8,245 nt of DNA, taken from NCBI GenBank assembly GCA_028679325.1, contig JAJRBS010000063.1, forward strand, positions 1-8,245, given 5' to 3'. Each line of letters opens with the position of its first letter. Positions within the stretch are counted from its first letter, which is position 1. Below the pieces are notes generated by a model that saw nothing but the letters and a program-made list of their open reading frames with translations, ran no database searches and was not told the origin of the DNA. This document shows, in pieces, positions 5,016 through 8,245 of the stretch. The stretch comes from Methanoregulaceae archaeon (GTDB lineage Archaea; Halobacteriota; Methanomicrobia; Methanomicrobiales; Methanospirillaceae). The position numbers were made by a program, and so were the translations under genes.

Positions 5016-6008
5016 ATGGATGAAGGCCTGATCTCAGCCAGTCTCCGGAAGAGCGAGGTCGAGGATCTCCCAATACGCCCGGGGCGCCTTGACGACTTTG
5101 TCGGGCAGGAGAGCGTGCGGGATACGCTGAAGATAGCCATCGGGGCCGCGGCTATACGGGGGGAGCCGCTCGACCATGTCCTCTTATCCGGCCCCCCGGG
5201 GCTCGGAAAGACGACGCTCGCCCATATCATCGCCCGGGAGATGGGGGCCGGGATTCATGCCACCAGCGGCCCGGTGCTTGAGAAACCCGGGGACCTTGCC
5301 GCCATCCTGACCCTCCTCTCCAGGGGGGATATCCTCTTTATCGACGAGGTCCACAGGATACCCACCATCGTCGAGGAGATCCTGTACCCGGCGATGGAGG
5401 ACTACCGGATCGACGTGATGATCGGGGAAGGTCCCAGCGCCCGCTCGATTCGGCTCGACCTCTCCCCCTTCACCCTTGTCGGTGCCACCACCCGGGTCGG
5501 GCTCCTCGGATCCCCCTTCCGCGACCGTTTCGGCCTGATATTCCGGCTCAACCCCTATTCCGAAGCAGAACTGGTATCAATCATCCGGCGGAGCGGGCTG
5601 ATCATGGGAATTCCGATCACTCCGGAGGGGGCCGGCGAGATAGCCGCACGGAGCCGGGGAACCCCCCGGATCGCCAACCGGCTCCTCCGGAGGGTCGGGG
5701 ACCTGGCCCTGGTCGAGGGCTGCCAAAAGATCGACCGTGATCTTGCCGACAGGGCACTCACCCTGCTTGGGATCGACAAGAGGGGACTTGACGAGATCGA
5801 CAGGAGGATCCTGAAGGTCATTGTCGAGGATTTCGGGGGCGGGCCGGTCGGGTTAAAGACCCTGTCGATTGCGGTGGGAGAGGACACGAGGACCATCGAA
5901 GAAGTGTACGAACCTTTTCTCATCCAGTCCGGGTTCCTCAAGCGCACCCCGCAGGGCCGGGAAGCGACACCTGCCGCCCGGGGTCATCTCCATGACTCCT
6001 GGTGGTAA
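5016..6008 (+). CDS. ruvB: Holliday junction branch-migration ATPase RuvB
   Basis: Hexameric AAA+ motor that pumps DNA through the RuvA-bound junction. At 330 aa it is full length. The N-terminus has the family pattern RPGRLDDFVGQE. Walker A GPPGLGKTT is at 59-67, Walker B ILFIDEVHR at 106-114, sensor 1 VGATTR at 155-160, the arginine finger in SPFRDRFG (R169), and sensor 2 in GTPRIANRLLRR (R218). The C-terminal winged-helix DNA-binding domain includes DFGGGPVGLKTLS and ends with RTPQGREATPAARGH. It is bacterial RuvB, not the eukaryotic/archaeal RuvBL (pontin/reptin) type, which has a large insert. It starts 1 nt after ruvA and is the last gene of the operon; no clear terminator follows before the regulator gene. 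Confidence 0.96.
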   Translation: MDEGLISASLRKSEVEDLPIRPGRLDDFVGQESVRDTLKIAIGAAAIRGEPLDHVLLSGPPGLGKTTLAHIIAREMGAGIHATSGPVLEKPGDLAAILTLLSRGDILFIDEVHRIPTIVEEILYPAMEDYRIDVMIGEGPSARSIRLDLSPFTLVGATTRVGLLGSPFRDRFGLIFRLNPYSEAELVSIIRRSGLIMGIPITPEGAGEIAARSRGTPRIANRLLRRVGDLALVEGCQKIDRDLADRALTLLGIDKRGLDEIDRRILKVIVEDFGGGPVGLKTLSIAVGEDTRTIEEVYEPFLIQSGFLKRTPQGREATPAARGHLHDSWW

Positions 6009-6029
6009 GAAAAAAAGTTGGTACAGGAC

Positions 6030-6042
6030 CAAAATTTTGATA
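6030..6042 (+). promoter_or_regulatory. Promoter of the DtxR-type regulator with an embedded 10-bp palindrome
   Basis: The stretch 6030-6042 contains CAAAATTTTG, a perfect 10-bp palindrome (6030-6039), which runs into the TATA-like TTTTGATA (6035-6042). The TATA centre is about 26-29 nt before the GTG/ATG at 6065/6068, predicting a leaderless mRNA. A palindrome at this place would suit autoregulation by the encoded repressor. Confidence 0.4.
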
Positions 6043-6067
6043 TCCCGGCCCGGCGATACTCCGGGTG

Positions 6068-6499
6068 ATGCAGAGATTCACCGGTCTTGAACTCACACCA
6101 CGGAAGGTCAGCTACCTCAAGTATCTCGTGCTCTCCGGTGGATCGGCAAAGATCTCGGAGATTGCTGCCTATGCCGGGGTCGACCCGTCGACCGCCACCC
6201 GGATGGTGCAGGAGTTGTCAGCCGAGGGCTTCGTCGCCCACGAACCCTATGGACGTGTCCGGCTGACCCCGCTCGGGTCCGAGTACGGGTGCTTCCTGCT
6301 CCGGAGACACCGGATCATCGGACTCATCCTCTCCCATTACGGGTTTTCCGGCGAAGAGGCTTGCGAGGAGGCTTCGCGCATCGAGTGCTACCTCTCACGG
6401 AATGCGATCAACAGGATGTGCCGGTCTCTCGGCCATCCTACCACTGGACTGTGCGGCGAGATCTCTCACGATCCCCTCTGTGCGCAGCGAGAAGAGTGA
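6068..6499 (+). CDS. DtxR/MntR-family metal-responsive repressor with altered metal ligands
   Basis: A 143-residue regulator with an N-terminal winged helix (residues 10-70, ISEIAAYAGVDPSTATRMVQEL as the helix-turn-helix and GRVRLTPLG as the wing) and the DtxR dimerisation/metal domain (RRHRIIGLILSHYGF...EEACEEASRIECYLS). It lacks the SH3-like third domain, as MntR does. Against C. diphtheriae DtxR, H79 is kept (H81) and E105 is kept (E106), but M10 becomes S15, E83 becomes G85, H98 becomes C99, C102 becomes S103 and H106 becomes C107. Extra cysteines and a histidine follow near the end (GLCGEISHDPLC). The alignment was made by eye. A GTG at 6065, one codon earlier, is an alternative start. 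It lies upstream of a metal ABC transporter, which it probably controls. Confidence 0.85.
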   Translation: MQRFTGLELTPRKVSYLKYLVLSGGSAKISEIAAYAGVDPSTATRMVQELSAEGFVAHEPYGRVRLTPLGSEYGCFLLRRHRIIGLILSHYGFSGEEACEEASRIECYLSRNAINRMCRSLGHPTTGLCGEISHDPLCAQREE

Positions 6500-6523
6500 G
6501 CTCTGATGCAACTATGAGCGCAC
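6496..6523. repeat. Imperfect inverted repeat between regulator and znuA
   Basis: GTGAGCTC (6496-6503) and GAGCGCAC (6516-6523) pair at 7 of 8 positions across a 12-nt spacer, starting at the regulator's stop codon. It could be an operator for the transporter genes or an RNA hairpin. The 71-nt gap shows no strong TATA box. Confidence 0.3.
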
Positions 6524-6570
6524 CAATTCCCCCTCCTCCCGCTGAAAGAAACTCGTTCCCTGGTCCGATC

Positions 6571-7440
6571 ATGAGGAAGAGCCGGTTCTCCCTCTGGCTT
6601 GTTGTGACCGCAATACTTCTTGTCCTGGCAGGTGGCTGCACACAACCGGAGGGCCTGCCGGGCGGGGAAAGGCTGGTGGTGGTGACCATTGCCCCCCAGG
6701 AAGAGATGGTAAAAGCCGTTGCCGGGGGCCAGGTCAACGTCCTGATCATGATCCCGCCCGGTTCCGACCCGCATACCTACGAGCCATCGCCCCACCAGCT
6801 TGCGGAGGCCTCCCGGGCCTCCGTCTACCTTGCCGTCGGGAAGGGCCTGCTGCCGGTAGAGGACACCCTGACCGGCCGCCTCCAGGCAATGAATCCCTCA
6901 CTCGTCGTGGTGGATACCTCCTCAGGTATCGATTACCTCGGTGCAGGGAATTCCCGTGACCCTCATGTCTGGCTCTCTTTAAAAAACGCGGTCATCATGG
7001 TGACGAACATCGAGGAAGCCTTCACCAGGACCGATCCCTCCCACAAACAGGCCTATGAAGAAGGGGCCGGCGATTATATCCGGCGCATAGAGGCTCTCGA
7101 CCGCACCATAAACGACTCCTTCTCAGGGAAAGTGAACAGGACAATCATCGCATCCCACCCGGCATGGGGGTATTTTGCCCGCGACTACAACCTCACGATC
7201 ATAGCCATCGAGGAGGAGGGGAAGGAACCGACTCCAAAAGATCTTGAGGCACTGGTCGAACGAGCCCGCGAGCGCGGCGTGACGGTTATTTTTGCTGATG
7301 CCCTCGAGAACAGGAGGAATGCAGAAGTGATAGCGGCAGAGATAGGGGCGAGCATCGAGACCGTCAACCCTCTCCCTCGCGATTACCTGGCCGGTATGGA
7401 CAGGAGTGCACATCTCTTTGCCCGGAGCCTGCCCGGATGA
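6571..7440 (+). CDS. znuA: Metal ABC transporter substrate-binding lipoprotein (ZnuA/TroA family)
   Basis: Captures a divalent metal, probably zinc, outside the cell and delivers it to the membrane permease. The 289-residue product starts MRKSR, then a hydrophobic stretch, then a lipobox LAGGC with the anchor cysteine at C23. Cluster A-1 metal-binding residues are visible: H68 in DPHTYEP, H132 in DPHVWLS and H196 in SHPAWGYFA. A third His, rather than Glu, at the last position is more typical of zinc than of manganese binders. The His-rich loop of E. coli ZnuA is absent. The C-terminal region reads VNPLPRDYL where relatives commonly have DPL. The frame is open to 6289 and an ATG exists at 6514, but only 6571 gives a normal signal peptide. 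Its stop overlaps the ATPase start (ATGA). Confidence 0.87.
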   Translation: MRKSRFSLWLVVTAILLVLAGGCTQPEGLPGGERLVVVTIAPQEEMVKAVAGGQVNVLIMIPPGSDPHTYEPSPHQLAEASRASVYLAVGKGLLPVEDTLTGRLQAMNPSLVVVDTSSGIDYLGAGNSRDPHVWLSLKNAVIMVTNIEEAFTRTDPSHKQAYEEGAGDYIRRIEALDRTINDSFSGKVNRTIIASHPAWGYFARDYNLTIIAIEEEGKEPTPKDLEALVERARERGVTVIFADALENRRNAEVIAAEIGASIETVNPLPRDYLAGMDRSAHLFARSLPG

Positions 7441-8204
7441 CCGGCCCGATCATCGAGTGCAGGGGCATCAGCTACCGGGCAGGGGGGCGTCTCATCCTCG
7501 ATTCGGTGGACCTCACCGTCCGGGAAGGAGACTTTTATGCAGTCATCGGCCCGAACGGCGGGGGGAAGACGACCCTCCTCAAGATAATCCTCGGCCTCCT
7601 CCAGCCGTCCCACGGAACGATCCAGGTCTTCGGCACCTCTCCCCGGCAGGGCAGGGCAGGAATCGGATACGTCCCCCAGTACCGGACCTTCGATTTCCAG
7701 TACCCGATAACGGTTGAAGAGATGGTCCTGTCCGGAAGACTCTCCTGTATCCCGGGAATGACTGGGAGGTACACGGAACAGGACCGGGAAAAGGTCCGCG
7801 AGACCCTTCAGCAACTCGGGATCAGCCGGTTAAAAGACCGGGAACTCCGGAGGCTCTCAGGTGGCGAGCAGCAGCGGGCCATCATTGCCCGGGCACTGGT
7901 CGGCGAGCCCCGCCTCCTTATCCTCGATGAACCCCTGGTCTATGTCGATGTTCCCACCGAGGAGAGGATCTTCGACCTCTTCGCGGAACTCGAGTCACGG
8001 CTCACCATTCTCGTGGTCACCCATGACGTCGGGGCCATATCGTCCCATGTCACCCGGGTGGCATGCCTCAATTCGAAGATATACACCCATGAGACGGCCG
8101 AGATTACTGGGGATATGCTGGCGGCAGCCTACCATTGTCCGGTCGACCTTATTGCCCACGGGGTTCCCCACCGAGTATTCCGCGACCACAGGGAGGAGTC
8201 ATGA
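7437..8204 (+). CDS. znuC: Metal ABC transporter ATP-binding protein (ZnuC family)
   Basis: Cytoplasmic ATPase that powers metal uptake. The 255-residue protein has Walker A GPNGGGKTT (38-46), the Q-loop glutamine Q81 in YVPQ, the signature LSGGEQQ (140-146), Walker B LLILDEP (160-166) and the switch histidine H196 in VVTHD. The segment VPQYRTFDFQYPITVEEMV is characteristic of the zinc/manganese (3.A.1.15) subfamily. After Walker B the protein reads LVYVD where GVD is more usual, a minor variation. It overlaps znuA and the permease by 4 nt each. Confidence 0.93.
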   Translation: MTGPIIECRGISYRAGGRLILDSVDLTVREGDFYAVIGPNGGGKTTLLKIILGLLQPSHGTIQVFGTSPRQGRAGIGYVPQYRTFDFQYPITVEEMVLSGRLSCIPGMTGRYTEQDREKVRETLQQLGISRLKDRELRRLSGGEQQRAIIARALVGEPRLLILDEPLVYVDVPTEERIFDLFAELESRLTILVVTHDVGAISSHVTRVACLNSKIYTHETAEITGDMLAAAYHCPVDLIAHGVPHRVFRDHREES

Positions 8205-8245
8205 CGATTGGCATCCTTGCCTACGACTTCTTCAGGAACGCGGTG
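8201..8245 (+). CDS. znuB: Metal ABC transporter permease, ZnuB family (first 15 codons only)
   Basis: The ATG overlaps the znuC stop (ATGA) and is preceded by a strong Shine-Dalgarno, GGGAGGAG at 8191-8198. The 15 visible residues, MTIGILAYDFFRNAV, match the usual start of ABC-3 family permeases, where a YxFxRNA motif precedes the first membrane helix. The rest lies beyond the window; identification rests mainly on gene order. Confidence 0.75.
   Translation, partial: MTIGILAYDFFRNAV

Noticed and set aside
4424..5230. Long minus-strand open frame across ruvA and ruvB
   Set aside because: Antisense to two clear genes and without recognisable motifs.
6289..6570. N-terminal extension of the ZnuA frame by 94 codons
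   Set aside because: It overlaps the DtxR-type regulator in another frame, is rich in Pro and Arg, and would bury the signal peptide and lipobox that begin at 6571.

Overview
The window looks like a chromosomal segment of a GC-rich euryarchaeon, most likely a methanogen of the Methanomicrobiales. The evidence is an archaeal-type UMP kinase, a tRNA-Pro with no encoded CCA, AT-rich TATA-like boxes about 25-30 nt ahead of several starts (several with little or no leader), oligo-T tracts after genes, a Mut7-C RNase-family protein and an AmmeMemoRadiSam-type radical SAM enzyme. The genus cannot be fixed from this sequence alone. Genes are tightly packed, and no insertion sequence, CRISPR array or phage gene is visible.

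Left part (1-1565, all minus strand): the 5' portion of an endonuclease III gene (nth) runs off the left edge. Next come a tRNA-Pro(TGG) with its own TATA box, a short spacer with terminator-like features, and pyrH (UMP kinase). Divergent from pyrH, on the plus strand, are a 49-residue zinc-ribbon protein, an AmrS-like radical SAM enzyme and, overlapping it by 8 nt, a Mut7-C RNase-family protein with a zinc ribbon (1610-3295). A minus-strand gene of unknown function (3314-3733) converges on that group and is transcribed away from the next one.

Centre (3942-6008, plus strand): a complete ruvC-ruvA-ruvB operon, packed by a 4-nt overlap and a 1-nt gap, encodes the three parts of the bacterial Holliday-junction machine: the RuvC resolvase and the RuvAB branch-migration motor. 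All expected catalytic residues are present. This is unusual because archaea normally resolve junctions with Hjc-type nucleases. The operon has a recognisable archaeal promoter (TATA-like box, downstream Shine-Dalgarno), and a perfect 8+1+8 bp palindrome lies on the predicted transcription start, so it is probably controlled by an unknown repressor.

Right part (6068-8245, plus strand): a DtxR/MntR-family regulator whose usual metal-ligand positions are largely replaced (several His to Cys) is followed by a ZnuABC/TroABC-type metal-uptake system: a lipoprotein binding protein, an ATPase and the first codons of the permease, joined by ATGA overlaps. The regulator probably senses the metal that the transporter imports. 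The most interesting items are the bacterial-type RuvCAB set with its palindromic operator and the ligand-swapped regulator.
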